Below are positions 46,244-55,747 of a stretch of 64,000 nt of DNA, piece after piece. The stretch covers positions 62,285 to 126,284 of the forward strand of contig NZ_JAKEEC010000001.1 in NCBI RefSeq assembly GCF_021483235.1, given 5' to 3'. The stretch comes from Arthrobacter alkaliphilus. Its GTDB lineage: Bacteria; Actinomycetota; Actinomycetes; Actinomycetales; Micrococcaceae. A model generated the notes under the pieces. That model ran no database searches. It was not told the DNA's origin and saw nothing but the letters and a program-made list of their open reading frames with translations. Position 1 is the first letter of the stretch, and every line of letters starts with the position of its first letter. A program made the position numbers and the translations under genes.

Positions 46244-47710
46244 GTGGACTGGGTCCCGTGGTTCGAGGCGACGGACTATGAATTCGCGCGGCAGGTGCTC
46301 CAGCGCGGCACGGCCGCGCTCTATTTCATCGCGTTCCTGTCCAGCCTCAACCAGTTCCCCGCGCTCCTTGGCGAACACGGTCTCCTGCCGGTCCCGCGGT
46401 ACGTTGGCGTCCACAGGGTCTTGCGCAGGCCGAGCCTGTTCCATTGGAAGTATTCGGATGCCTTGCTGCGCGCCGTGTGCACGGTGGGTCTCGGCATCTC
46501 CCTGATCCTCGTCGCGGGGGTGCCGCAACTCGGCCCGCCGTGGCTTCCCGCGCTTGCCTACCTGGCGCTGTGGTTGCTTTACATGTCGATCGTCAACGTT
46601 GGCCAGACCTTCTACGGCTTCGGCTGGGAGATGCTGTTGCTGGAAATGGGATTCACGATGGCGTTCCTCGGTTCGGACCAGGTTCCCCCGCCCAGGACCA
46701 TCCTGATCCTGCTTGTATGGCTGCTGTTCAGGCTCGAATTCGGCGCAGGGATGATCAAGATCCACGGCGGACGGGAATGGCGTGACCTGACTGCCTTGTA
46801 CTACCACCATGAAACCCAGCCCATGCCAGGCCCCTTGAGCCGCCAGGCCCATCTCCTGCCTAAACCGATGCACCGCATGGAAGTGCTCGGAAACCATTTC
46901 GCCCAATTGGTGGTGCCGTTCTTCCTGTTCGCCCCGCAGCCGCTGGCCGGCATCGCCGCAGGGATTGTCATCTTCACCCAGCTTTGGCTCGTGGGCAGCG
47001 GGAACTTCGCGTGGCTCAATTGGTCTGCGATTGTGCTGGCCTTCGCTGCGGTGAGCGACCCCGTGGCCCATGCCGTGCTGCCTTTCATCCCGGAACGGAC
47101 CGCTCCGCCCGGGACGGTTCCGCAGACCCCGGCCTGGTGGCTCGCGATCGTACTCGCGGTGACCCTGCTCCTCGTGGTACTCAGCTATTGGCCCGTCCGC
47201 AATTTGCTCTCCCGGCAGCAGCTCATGAACGCCAGCTTCAACCGGTGGCAGCTGGTCAACACCTACGGGGCGTTTGGCACGGTGACGAAGCACCGGGTGG
47301 AAATCGTGGTGGAAGGCACCCGGTCCGACGTTCCGGTCGATGAGGCGGATTGGCGCGAATACGGCTTCAAGGGCAAGCCCGGCGATGTCCGCCGCTTGCC
47401 ACGGCAATGGGCGCCGTACCATTTGCGCCTCGACTGGCTCATGTGGTTCCTGCCTTTGCGCACGGTCCACGAGGAATGGTTCTACGCGTTCCTGGGCAAG
47501 CTGCTCGACGCCGATCCGCCCACCCTGCGCTTGTTGCAGCATGACCCGTTCGACGGCGAGCGCCCGCATTGGGTGCGGGCGCGCAGCTTCCTCTACCGCT
47601 TCGCCACGAGGGCCGAGTTCCGGGAAACGGGCCAGCGTTGGATCCGGTTGGAGCTCTACGAGGTTATCCCTCCGTTGTCACTGCCGGCATCACGCCGGCA
47701 CAGCCAATAG
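46244..47710 (+). CDS. Lipase maturation factor (LMF1)-like membrane protein
   Basis: 488 residues. The N-terminal two thirds contain about seven to eight membrane segments with LEFGAGMIKIHGGREWRDLT and YHHETQPMPGPLS. The soluble C-terminal part has NTYGAFGTVTKHRVEIVVEG and EYGFKGKPGDVRRLPRQWAP, followed by a histidine-containing segment; all are hallmarks of the LMF1 family, whose animal members fold lipases in the ER. The bacterial role is not known. GTG start at 46244, leaderless. It converges on the CitE-type gene. Confidence 0.85.
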   Translation: MDWVPWFEATDYEFARQVLQRGTAALYFIAFLSSLNQFPALLGEHGLLPVPRYVGVHRVLRRPSLFHWKYSDALLRAVCTVGLGISLILVAGVPQLGPPWLPALAYLALWLLYMSIVNVGQTFYGFGWEMLLLEMGFTMAFLGSDQVPPPRTILILLVWLLFRLEFGAGMIKIHGGREWRDLTALYYHHETQPMPGPLSRQAHLLPKPMHRMEVLGNHFAQLVVPFFLFAPQPLAGIAAGIVIFTQLWLVGSGNFAWLNWSAIVLAFAAVSDPVAHAVLPFIPERTAPPGTVPQTPAWWLAIVLAVTLLLVVLSYWPVRNLLSRQQLMNASFNRWQLVNTYGAFGTVTKHRVEIVVEGTRSDVPVDEADWREYGFKGKPGDVRRLPRQWAPYHLRLDWLMWFLPLRTVHEEWFYAFLGKLLDADPPTLRLLQHDPFDGERPHWVRARSFLYRFATRAEFRETGQRWIRLELYEVIPPLSLPASRRHSQ

Positions 47711-47759
47711 GCCGGCGCACCCGGTTGCCGGGACCGGTTACGAGTGCCGGAGCAGCAGT

Positions 47760-48596
47760 TCAGCTGATCCGGGCCCTGCGCAGGGTGGATTCGGCGTGCT
47801 TGAGGATGGGACCGTCCACCATTTTGCCTTTGTACTGGAACACCCCGGCGCCGGCTTCAGCCGCGGCGGCCAACAGTTCCCGGGCCACCGCGACAGCTTC
47901 GGGCGACGGCGCGTAGGCTTCGCGGACCACGGCAACCTGGCTCGGATGGATGCAGGCCTTCGCACCGAATCCGCTGGCCACGGCGTCGGCGGATTCCTCG
48001 GCCAGCCCGGCCAGATCGGGAATGTCGACGTAGACCGAGTCGACGGCCTCCTTGCCGGCGGCTTTGGCCGCCAGCAGCACCGTGGACCGGGAGTGCGTCG
48101 CGACAGCGCGGTAGCCGCCGTCGTCCTTGCGGCTTGAGGTTCCGCCCATCGAAGCGATCAGGTCCTCGGCGCCCCACATGAGCCCGACCACGTTGGGAGC
48201 CTGGGCGATCTCGGCCGCGTTGACGATCCCCTTGGCCGTCTCGCACAGGGCGATGACGTGGTAACCCTCAAGCGCTTTCAGCTGGTCGCCGGTCTCCGCC
48301 TTCGCCAGCATGACGGTGCGGTAGGGAGTATGCGCGAGGCAGTGCAGGTCCTTCTCGAAGTCCGGTGTGCCCACCGGATTGACGCGCACAATCGTGCGGC
48401 TGGGGTCGAGTTCCACCGTCTCGCCGCCCGAGCCGAGCTGGGCGAGGATGGCGCCCCTGGCCAGCTTCTTGTCGGCGGGGGCCACCGCGTCCTCGAGGTC
48501 GAGGATGACGGCATCGGAACGCTCAGCGGCCTTTTGGTACCGTTCCGGGCGGTCGGCGGGGCAGAAAAGCAGGGCGGGGCCCATGGTGAAGGTCAT
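47760..48596 (-). CDS. CitE-type beta-hydroxyacyl-CoA lyase (HpcH/HpaI family)
   Basis: 278 residues, TIM barrel. ALLFCPADRPERYQKAA, VILDLEDAVAP, CETAKGIVNAAEIA and GLMWGAEDLIASMGG carry the metal and CoA-binding residues of CitE-like lyases. In M. tuberculosis the homologous gene in the same neighbourhood (Rv2498c) encodes a beta-hydroxyacyl-CoA lyase acting in leucine and itaconate breakdown; the same role is inferred here, giving acetyl-CoA and acetoacetate from 3-hydroxy-3-methylglutaryl-CoA. Starts by ATGA overlap with the MaoC gene, AAGGGA upstream. Last gene of the leucine operon. Confidence 0.88.
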   Translation of the reverse strand: MTFTMGPALLFCPADRPERYQKAAERSDAVILDLEDAVAPADKKLARGAILAQLGSGGETVELDPSRTIVRVNPVGTPDFEKDLHCLAHTPYRTVMLAKAETGDQLKALEGYHVIALCETAKGIVNAAEIAQAPNVVGLMWGAEDLIASMGGTSSRKDDGGYRAVATHSRSTVLLAAKAAGKEAVDSVYVDIPDLAGLAEESADAVASGFGAKACIHPSQVAVVREAYAPSPEAVAVARELLAAAAEAGAGVFQYKGKMVDGPILKHAESTLRRARIS

Positions 48597-49144
48597 GTAT
48601 TGATTGTCCCTTGTTGCGCTTCGAGATGCGCGGTCCGGCTCCACATGAGGCAGGCCCGCGTGGCCAGCGCCACCACCGTGCCGTCCTGGTTGCGGCCGGT
48701 GTGCTGCATGGTCACGACGCCCTGCCCCGGGCGTGAGGACGACTCCCGTTTCCCGGTAATGACCGTCTCCGTGTAGAGGGTGTCGCCGTGGTACAGCGGG
48801 TGCGGGAAGGAGACGTCCGTGAGGCCCAGCTGGGCGATGATGGTGCCTTGGGTCAGCTGCGTGACGGACTGTCCCACCATGGTTGACAAGGTGAACATCG
48901 AGTTCATGAGCCTCTGCCCGAAGGGCTGCTTGGCGCTCCAAGCCGCGTCCAGGTGGAGTGCCTGCGTGTTCATGGTCAACGTGGTGAACAGGACGTTGTC
49001 CGTTTCGGTGACGGTGCGCCCGGGCCGGTGGGCGTAGACGACCCCTTCCTCGAGTTCGTCGAAATACAGCCCCCGCTGCTCTACCACGCGGCGTTCAGGG
49101 ACGTGGCGGTCCGCCGTACCGGAGTGTTCGGCGTCCGCCGTCAT
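48593..49144 (-). CDS. MaoC-type enoyl-CoA hydratase
   Basis: 183 residues, single hot-dog domain. [20 protein letters not shown] holds the hydratase histidine in the position used by (R)-specific MaoC hydratases, and [20 protein letters not shown] is typical. Probably hydrates 3-methylglutaconyl-CoA (and perhaps itaconyl-CoA) in the leucine pathway, taking the place of the crotonase-type hydratase found in other bacteria; that is inferred from context. It overlaps both neighbours by ATGA. Confidence 0.88.
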   Translation of the reverse strand: MTADAEHSGTADRHVPERRVVEQRGLYFDELEEGVVYAHRPGRTVTETDNVLFTTLTMNTQALHLDAAWSAKQPFGQRLMNSMFTLSTMVGQSVTQLTQGTIIAQLGLTDVSFPHPLYHGDTLYTETVITGKRESSSRPGQGVVTMQHTGRNQDGTVVALATRACLMWSRTAHLEAQQGTINT

Positions 49145-49893
49145 ACGGTCAGCTCCTGGTCCTCTTCAAAAAGTTCGACGCCGGTGGCCGCCGCGACGTC
49201 CTCGGCCGAGACGTTGGGCGCCAACTCGCGCAGCACAAGCCTCGACTCCCCGCCTTCGGAGACGACGTCGATCACGGCGAGGTCGGTGATGATCCGGTCC
49301 ACGCAACCCTTCCCCGTGACAGGCAACGAGCATTCCTTGACGATCTTGGGCCTGCCGTTGCGGTCCACGTGCTCCATCATCACGATCACCCGCTTCGCGC
49401 CGAACACGAGGTCCATGGCGCCGCCCATGCCCTTGACCATCTTGCCCGGGACCATCCAATTGGCCAGGTCCCCGTTGACCGCGACCTCCATGGCGCCCAG
49501 CACTGCGACGTCCACATGGCCGCCGCGGATCATGCCAAAGGAGGTTGCCGAGTCGAAGAACGCGGCCCCCGGGTTGACGGTGACGGTTTCCTTGCCGGCG
49601 TTGATCAGATCTGGGTCCACTTGGTCGTCGGCGGGATAGGGTCCCACCCCGAGGATGCCGTTCTCGGAGTGCAGGATCACCTCGACCCCGTCGGGAATGT
49701 AGTTCGGAATCAGGGTGGGCATGCCGATTCCCAGGTTGACGTATTGCCCGTTGCTGAGCTCGCGGGCTACGCGGGCGGCCAGTTCGTTCCGCGTCCAGCC
49801 CTTGCCCTCGTGGTGTTCGGCGCCGGCGCGGCGGTATTCATGCCTGACCGTCTCGGGACGCGGCGGCACGTCCTGGGTGATGTTCGGTTCCAT
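49141..49893 (-). CDS. scoB: 3-oxoacid CoA-transferase subunit B
   Basis: 250 residues. Catalytic glutamate Glu77 in [13 protein letters not shown], with [14 protein letters not shown] and [13 protein letters not shown] further on. With ScoA it moves CoA from succinyl-CoA to acetoacetate (or a related acid). An N-terminal polar extension of about 30 residues precedes the usual start. 2 nt after the scoA stop, 4-nt overlap with the MaoC gene. Confidence 0.93.
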   Translation of the reverse strand: MEPNITQDVPPRPETVRHEYRRAGAEHHEGKGWTRNELAARVARELSNGQYVNLGIGMPTLIPNYIPDGVEVILHSENGILGVGPYPADDQVDPDLINAGKETVTVNPGAAFFDSATSFGMIRGGHVDVAVLGAMEVAVNGDLANWMVPGKMVKGMGGAMDLVFGAKRVIVMMEHVDRNGRPKIVKECSLPVTGKGCVDRIITDLAVIDVVSEGGESRLVLRELAPNVSAEDVAAATGVELFEEDQELTV

Positions 49894-49895
49894 GG

Positions 49896-50705
49896 CTACG
49901 CTCCTGCCTGCTCGGTGGTGCCCGCGGCTTCGGTGGGACGGGTAGGGGCTGCCGGGGTCAACGCGACGGTCCGCTTTTCGATGCGCTTCTCCGTGTCAGG
50001 AGCCACCACGACCCGCTGGACGAAGATGCCTGGAGTGTGGATGTGCTGCGGATCGAGCTCGCCGGGTTCCACGAGCTCTTCGACCTCGGCGATGGTGATC
50101 CGGGCCGCCATGGCACAGAGCGGGTTGAAGTTCATGGCCGTCGCGTGGAAGACGAGGTTCCCGTGGCGGTCGCCCTTCCAGGCGTGGACCAGTCCGAAAT
50201 CGGGGGTCAGGGACTCTTCCAGGACATAGTCCGCGCCGTTGAAGGTGCGCACTTCCTTGGGCGAGGACGCGATCGCCACGTTGCCGTCGGCGTCGTACTT
50301 TTGCGGAAGGCCACCCTCGGACACCTGGGTGCCGACGCCGGCCGCCGTGAAAAACGCGGGGATGCCGGCACCGCCGGCGCGCAGCTTCTCGGCCAGGGTG
50401 CCTTGCGGCGTGAGAACCACTTCCAGCTCGCCGGCAAGGTACTGCCGTGCGAACTCCTTGTTCTCCCCCACATAGGAACTGACGGTCCGACGGATCCGCC
50501 CGTCCCTCAGCAGGATGCCCAGGCCCCAGTCGTCCACGCCGCAGTTGTTGCTGACCGTTTCCAGGTCCTTGGTGCCTTGATGGTGGAGCGCATCGATCAG
50601 CGCCACCGGGATACCGCACAAGCCGAAACCGCCGACGGCGAGCGAGGCGCCGTCGTGGATGTCCTGCACCGCTTCCGCGGCGCTGGCAACAACTTTGTCG
50701 ATCAT
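49896..50705 (-). CDS. scoA: 3-oxoacid CoA-transferase subunit A
   Basis: 269 residues. [32 protein letters not shown] and [14 protein letters not shown] [20 protein letters not shown] are CoA-transferase A motifs; [20 protein letters not shown] follows. The last ~30 residues form a Thr/Ala/Pro-rich tail. It reactivates the acetoacetate made by the CitE-type lyase. Good ribosome site GGGAAGG, 19 nt after the acyl-CoA dehydrogenase stop. Confidence 0.94.
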   Translation of the reverse strand: MIDKVVASAAEAVQDIHDGASLAVGGFGLCGIPVALIDALHHQGTKDLETVSNNCGVDDWGLGILLRDGRIRRTVSSYVGENKEFARQYLAGELEVVLTPQGTLAEKLRAGGAGIPAFFTAAGVGTQVSEGGLPQKYDADGNVAIASSPKEVRTFNGADYVLEESLTPDFGLVHAWKGDRHGNLVFHATAMNFNPLCAMAARITIAEVEELVEPGELDPQHIHTPGIFVQRVVVAPDTEKRIEKRTVALTPAAPTRPTEAAGTTEQAGA

Positions 50706-50724
50706 CGTTTACCTTCCCTGACGG

Positions 50725-51888
50725 TTAAAGGCCCAGCTCGCGGGCGATGAGCATCAACTGGACCTCGGTGGTGCCTTCCCCGACTTCCAGGATCTTGGAG
50801 TCGCGGTAGTGCCGTGCCACCGTGAATTCGTTGATGAAGCCATACCCGCCGAACACCTGGGTGGCGTCCCGTGCGTTGTCCATGGCTGCCTCGCCTGCGA
50901 CCATCTTAGCGATGGCCGCTTCGGTCTTGAACGGCTTGCCCGCGAGCATCCGGGCGGCCGCGTCGTAGTAGGCCAGGCGCGCCGTGTGGGCCCGTGCCTG
51001 CATGCGGGCGATCTTGAACTGGATGGCCTGGTACTTGCCGATGTTCTGCCCGAAGGCCACGCGTTCCTTGGCGTATTTCACGGACAAGTCAACGCAGCCC
51101 TGGGCCGCGCCGGTGGCGAGCGCGGCGATGGCGATGCGGCCCTCGTCCAGGATCGCCAGGAAGTTGGCGTACCCCCGCCCCCGGACGCCGAGCAGGTTCT
51201 CCTCGGGCACGCGGACGTTGTTCAGAGTCAGCGGGTGCGTGTCGGAGGCGTTCCACCCCACCTTGTTGTAGGCCTTTTCCGCGGTGAAGCCGGGCGTGTC
51301 GGTGGGAACCAGGATGGTGGAGATTTCCTTCTTGATGCTCCCGTCCTTGCGTTCATGCTGCCCGGTGACCGCTGTGACGGTCACAAGCCGGGTGATATCG
51401 GTTCCGGAGTTGGTGATGAACTCCTTGTTCCCGTTGATGACCCAGTGACCATCCTCGAGGCGGGCATTCGTCTTGGTGCCCCCGGCGTCCGAGCCGGCTT
51501 CGGGTTCGGTCAGTCCGAACCCGGCGAGCGCTTCGGCCGAGGTCAGCCGGGGCAGCCAGAGTTCCTTCTGTTCCTGCGTGCCGAAGCGGTAGACCGGCAT
51601 GGCGCCGAGCGAGACGCCTGCTTCGAGGGTGATGGCCACTGACTGGTCCACCCTGCCCAGCTGTTCCAGCGCCAGCGCGAGCGCGAAGTAGTCCCCGCCC
51701 ATGCCGCCGAACTCTTCGGGGAAAGGAAGGCCGAACAGGCCCATTTCGCCCATCTGCTTGACAATCTCATACGGGAAGCTGTGTTCCTCGTCGTGCTTGG
51801 TGGACACCGGGGCCACTACCTCGTCGGCGAATTCCCGGACGGAGTCGCTCAGGTCCTGGTATTCCTCGGTGAGTTCAAAACTTGCCAT
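50725..51888 (-). CDS. Acyl-CoA dehydrogenase, isovaleryl-CoA type
   Basis: 387 residues, FAD enzyme. GFGLTEPEAGSDAGGTKT and WVINGNKEFITN are FAD-binding signatures; YQAIQFKIARMQ and QVFGGYGFINEF are typical; the segment EVGEGTTEVQ carries a glutamate where many family members have the catalytic base. Context with the biotin carboxylase pair suggests isovaleryl-CoA (leucine) as substrate, but 2-methyl-branched substrates are possible. The start is 2 nt after the biotin carboxylase stop. Confidence 0.93.
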   Translation of the reverse strand: MASFELTEEYQDLSDSVREFADEVVAPVSTKHDEEHSFPYEIVKQMGEMGLFGLPFPEEFGGMGGDYFALALALEQLGRVDQSVAITLEAGVSLGAMPVYRFGTQEQKELWLPRLTSAEALAGFGLTEPEAGSDAGGTKTNARLEDGHWVINGNKEFITNSGTDITRLVTVTAVTGQHERKDGSIKKEISTILVPTDTPGFTAEKAYNKVGWNASDTHPLTLNNVRVPEENLLGVRGRGYANFLAILDEGRIAIAALATGAAQGCVDLSVKYAKERVAFGQNIGKYQAIQFKIARMQARAHTARLAYYDAAARMLAGKPFKTEAAIAKMVAGEAAMDNARDATQVFGGYGFINEFTVARHYRDSKILEVGEGTTEVQLMLIARELGL

Positions 51889-51890
51889 GG

Positions 51891-53984
51891 CTAGACTTCC
51901 TCGTCTTTCTGGTTTTCTGCTGACGCTTCGGGGGCTGGTTCTGCCGCCACGTGGATGGTGGCGAGGACTTGGTCAGCCTTGACCAGGTCCCCCGTCTTGC
52001 TGCTGAGGTGCACGGTGCCGGACACCGAGGCCACCAGCTGGTGTTCCATCTTCATCGCCTCCACGGCAAGGAGCACTTGGCCGGCACCAACGTGGTCGCC
52101 GTCGCGCACCGAAACGGAAACGACGGTTCCCGGCATGGGAGACCGGACTTCGGGATCCGCGGCGCCTTCTTCGCGTTGGATGCCCGCCAGGACGCGCTGG
52201 AGCCGGGCCTCGCGGTCCAGGATCTCCAGCCGGCAGGACCAGCCGTCACTGCCTAGCCAGAGTTCGCGCGTCCCGGCCCCCGGAGCTGGCGAGCCATACG
52301 CAAAATGGTGCTCGACGCCGTCGAGCACCAGCACGGCATGCCCGGCGGACGGCCGCCGGAGGGAGGCGGAGTGCTCGGCGCCGCCATCGACGCGCGCCGT
52401 GCAGCCCGGCCCGTCCACCGTCAAGCCCACGGTGGCCAGGCCGCCGTCGGGACGCCCGACCGTGGTCTTCAAAGGCGCCGGGGCTCCGACGCGCCAACCA
52501 TCGGCGATACCCCAGGGCGAGCCGGTATCGACAGGCGCCGCGGCTTCCCTGGTGAGCATCGCCGCGGCGAGCAACTCGACGTCGGACACCTGGCGGAACG
52601 CCATCCCCTCGAGTTTGCGCCCGATCAGGCCGGTGTCGAGGCGGCCGGCGCGGACGTCGTCGTCGTTGACCAGGAGCCGCAGGTATTCAACGTTCGTGTG
52701 CACACCCAGCAGCGTGTAGTCCCCCAGCGCCTGGTCCAGGGTGTCGAGCGCCGCTTTGCGGTCCGGGCCCCAGGCAATGACCTTCGCAAGCATGGGATCG
52801 TAGTCACCGGTGACGGCCAGTCCGGGAAGCATGGCCGAGTCGACGCGGACGTGCGGATCGTTGCTTGCCCTCTCGCGGAGCGTCACGATCTCGCCGATCG
52901 ACGGCATGAAACCGCGTTCGGGCACCTCGGCGTAGACGCGCGCCTCCACGGCGTGGCCGTCAAGGACGACGTCGGACTGCGTCACGGTCAGGACCTCGCC
53001 TGCAGCGATCCGCACTTGCCATTCGACCAGATCGACGCCCGTCACCATTTCCGTGACAGGGTGCTCCACCTGGAGGCGGGTGTTCATCTCCATGAAGAAG
53101 AAGTGCTCCGGATCCTCGTCCGAGACGAGGAACTCGACAGTGCCCGCACCGCTGTACTTGACGCTCCGGGCTGCCTGGCAGGCCGCCTCTCCGATCCGCG
53201 CCCGGATCTCCTTGCCGTCGGGTTGGGACTCCAGCAGCGGGGACGGCGCTTCCTCGATCACCTTCTGGTGCCGGCGCTGGAGCGAACATTCGCGCTCACC
53301 GAGGTGGATCACGTTGCCGTGGTTATCGGCGAGGACCTGGACTTCGATGTGCCGCGGCGACTGGATGAGCCGTTCGAGGAACAGGGTGTCATCGCCGAAA
53401 GCGCTCGCCGCGACGCGCCGGGCGGTGGCGAGCGTGGCCGGCATGTCCTCAAGGCGCTCCACGACGTGCATGCCCTTGCCGCCGCCTCCCGCCGACGGTT
53501 TGATCAGCAAAGGGAAGCCGACGCCGGGCGCCGCCTCGATCAGTTCCGCGTCAGTCAGGCCCGGTTCGGCCACCCCCGGAACGCACGGGACGCCGTAGGA
53601 CATGACATGGTTCTTGGAACGGATCTTGTCGCCCATGATCTCGATGGCATCGATGCCCGGGCCGATAAACGCGATACCGGCTGCGTCCAGGGCCTTGGCG
53701 AACTCCACGTTCTCGGCGAGGAATCCGTAGCCCGGGTGGACGGCTTGCGCACCGCTTTGCTGGCAGGCCTCGATAATGGCGTCGATCCGCAGGTAGCTGT
53801 CCGCCGCCGCGGCCGTGCCAATGCGGACGGCAGTGTCCGCCTCGCGCACGTGGCGGGCTCCGGCGTCGGCGTCCGAATAGACGGCCACCGAACGGATCCC
53901 CATCGCCCTCAGGGTGCGGATGACACGGCAGGCTATCTCGCCGCGGTTGGCGACCAGGACGGTGTCGAAGGAGTTGATTGTCAT
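51891..53984 (-). CDS. Acyl-CoA carboxylase alpha chain (biotin carboxylase + BCCP)
   Basis: 697 residues. Biotin carboxylase domain with VLVANRGEIACRVIRTLRAM, PSAGGGGKGMHVV, ECSLQRRHQKVIEEAPSP and FMEMNTRLQVEHPVTE; a middle linking domain; and a C-terminal biotinyl domain with Lys645 in VEAMKMEH. Together with the adjacent carboxyltransferase it most likely carboxylates 3-methylcrotonyl-CoA. The start is the ATG at 53984, 4 nt after the beta-subunit stop; upstream codons are antisense noise. Confidence 0.96.
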   Translation of the reverse strand: MTINSFDTVLVANRGEIACRVIRTLRAMGIRSVAVYSDADAGARHVREADTAVRIGTAAAADSYLRIDAIIEACQQSGAQAVHPGYGFLAENVEFAKALDAAGIAFIGPGIDAIEIMGDKIRSKNHVMSYGVPCVPGVAEPGLTDAELIEAAPGVGFPLLIKPSAGGGGKGMHVVERLEDMPATLATARRVAASAFGDDTLFLERLIQSPRHIEVQVLADNHGNVIHLGERECSLQRRHQKVIEEAPSPLLESQPDGKEIRARIGEAACQAARSVKYSGAGTVEFLVSDEDPEHFFFMEMNTRLQVEHPVTEMVTGVDLVEWQVRIAAGEVLTVTQSDVVLDGHAVEARVYAEVPERGFMPSIGEIVTLRERASNDPHVRVDSAMLPGLAVTGDYDPMLAKVIAWGPDRKAALDTLDQALGDYTLLGVHTNVEYLRLLVNDDDVRAGRLDTGLIGRKLEGMAFRQVSDVELLAAAMLTREAAAPVDTGSPWGIADGWRVGAPAPLKTTVGRPDGGLATVGLTVDGPGCTARVDGGAEHSASLRRPSAGHAVLVLDGVEHHFAYGSPAPGAGTRELWLGSDGWSCRLEILDREARLQRVLAGIQREEGAADPEVRSPMPGTVVSVSVRDGDHVGAGQVLLAVEAMKMEHQLVASVSGTVHLSSKTGDLVKADQVLATIHVAAEPAPEASAENQKDEEV

Positions 53985-53988
53985 GGGG

Positions 53989-55620
53989 TCACATCCGGAA
54001 GAGGCCGAAGGAGGTGTCCGGCAAGGGTTGCCGGGAGACTGTATCCAAGGCCATGCCCAGGACGCGCCGGGTGTCAGCGGGGTCGATGATGCCGTCGTCC
54101 CAGAGCCGCGCGGTGGAGTAGTACGGGCTGCCTTGGTCTTCGTATTGCTGCCTGATGGGGGCCTTGAAGGCTTCTTCGTCCTCGGCGGACCATTCCTCGC
54201 CGCGGGCCTCGTACTGGTCACGCTTGACGGTGGCCAGCACGCTGGAGGCCTGGTTCCCGCCCATCACCGAGATCCGGGACGCCGGCCACATCCAGAGAAA
54301 GCGCGGTGAGTAGGCGCGGCCGCACATCGAGTAGTTTCCGGCCCCGAAGGAACCGCCGATCACCACGGTCAGCTTGGGCACGCGGGCGGTGGCGACGGCG
54401 GTGACCATTTTCGCGCCGTTCTTGGCGATGCCGCCGTGTTCGTAGTCCTTGCCCACCATGAAGCCGGAGAGGTTCTGCAGGAAGACCAGCGGGATGCCGC
54501 GCTGGTCGCACAGTTCAATGAAGTGCGCCCCCTTGAGCGCGGACTCGCTGAACAGCACACCGTTGTTCGCGACAATGCCTACAGGGTGGCCGTACAGCTT
54601 CGCGAATCCGGTCACCAAGGTGCTTCCATAGTTCTTCTTGAACTCGTGGAACCTCGAACCGTCCACGAGCCGGGCGATGACTTCGCGGACGTCATACTGC
54701 GCGTTGACGTCCGTGGGAACGGCCCCGTAGATCCCGGCCGGGTCCACGACGGGCTCGACGACGGCGTCGATGTCCCATGCGGGGGCCGCCGGCTTGGGCA
54801 GCGTGGCGACGATGTCGCGGACGATCTGCAGGGCGTGCTCATCGTTTTCGGCGAGGTGGTCCGTGACACCGGAAATCCGGGAATGGACGTCTCCGCCGCC
54901 GAGTTCCTCGGCGGTCACGATTTCACCTATGGCGGCCTTCACGAGCGGCGGCCCACCCAGGAAAATCGTCCCTTGGTTGCGCACGATCACGGTTTCGTCG
55001 CTCATGGCGGGCACGTAGGCTCCGCCGGCGGTGCAGGACCCCATGACGGAGGCGATCTGCGGGATCTTCGCCGCTGACATTCTGGCCTGGTTGAAGAAGA
55101 TCCCGCCGAAGTGCTCCTTGTCCGGGAACACTTCGTCCTGTTTGGGCAGGAACGCTCCGCCGGAATCCACGAGGTAGATGCACGGCAGCGCGTTCTCCGA
55201 CGCGATTTCCTGGGCCCTCAGGTGCTTTTTCACCGTCATCGGGTAATAGGTTCCGCCTTTGACCGTGGCGTCGTTGGAAACCACCATCACCTGGCGTCCA
55301 TGGACCAAGCCAATTCCCGCGATCACGCCGGCTCCCGGGGAATCGTCGTTGTACATCCCGTTGGCCGCCAACGGGGCGATCTCCAGGAACGGGCTTCCTT
55401 CGTCCAGCAAGTAATTGATCCGCTCGCGGGGCAACAGCTTGCCCCTCGAAACGTGCCGCTCACGCGACTTCTCCGGGCCGCCGAGGGCTGCCACGGCAAG
55501 GCGCTTCTTCAGCTCGTGCACGAGGGACAGCTGCGCTTCCGCGTTGGCCGCGAACTGGTCGCTGCTGGTATCCAGCTGGCTGGCGAGTGTCTCCATCGAC
55601 TGCGTCCCATCCAGGCCCAT
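53989..55620 (-). CDS. Acyl-CoA carboxylase carboxyltransferase subunit (methylcrotonyl type)
   Basis: 543 residues, close to methylcrotonyl-CoA carboxylase beta chains. [40 protein letters not shown] and [11 protein letters not shown] in the N-half, [20 protein letters not shown] and [13 protein letters not shown] in the C-half (acyl-CoA site). First gene of the leucine operon. ATG at 55620 inside the palindrome GGCCCATGGGCC; an ATG eight codons later is an alternative. Confidence 0.95.
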   Translation of the reverse strand: MGLDGTQSMETLASQLDTSSDQFAANAEAQLSLVHELKKRLAVAALGGPEKSRERHVSRGKLLPRERINYLLDEGSPFLEIAPLAANGMYNDDSPGAGVIAGIGLVHGRQVMVVSNDATVKGGTYYPMTVKKHLRAQEIASENALPCIYLVDSGGAFLPKQDEVFPDKEHFGGIFFNQARMSAAKIPQIASVMGSCTAGGAYVPAMSDETVIVRNQGTIFLGGPPLVKAAIGEIVTAEELGGGDVHSRISGVTDHLAENDEHALQIVRDIVATLPKPAAPAWDIDAVVEPVVDPAGIYGAVPTDVNAQYDVREVIARLVDGSRFHEFKKNYGSTLVTGFAKLYGHPVGIVANNGVLFSESALKGAHFIELCDQRGIPLVFLQNLSGFMVGKDYEHGGIAKNGAKMVTAVATARVPKLTVVIGGSFGAGNYSMCGRAYSPRFLWMWPASRISVMGGNQASSVLATVKRDQYEARGEEWSAEDEEAFKAPIRQQYEDQGSPYYSTARLWDDGIIDPADTRRVLGMALDTVSRQPLPDTSFGLFRM

Positions 55621-55631
55621 GGGCCATCTCA

Positions 55632-55684
55632 GTTAGTACCGCATAACTGGAATTTAGGTTAGTCTCTATTAACTGTGTTGTCCA
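55632..55684 (-). promoter_or_regulatory. Promoter of the leucine operon with two TetR-type operators
   Basis: Minus strand: TGGACA (55684-55679), 17-bp spacer, TAACCT (55661-55656), giving a start near 55649. Two 16-bp sites of the form GTTA-N8-TAAC (55632-55647 and 55658-55673), 26 bp apart, flank the start point and cover the -10 box. The divergent TetR gene starts at 55748. Confidence 0.72.
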
Positions 55685-55747
55685 TCACCCCGGCACTGGG
55701 CCTGCCCCGTACCGGCGCTGAGGTGGACGCGTGCAAAAGGAGGAATT

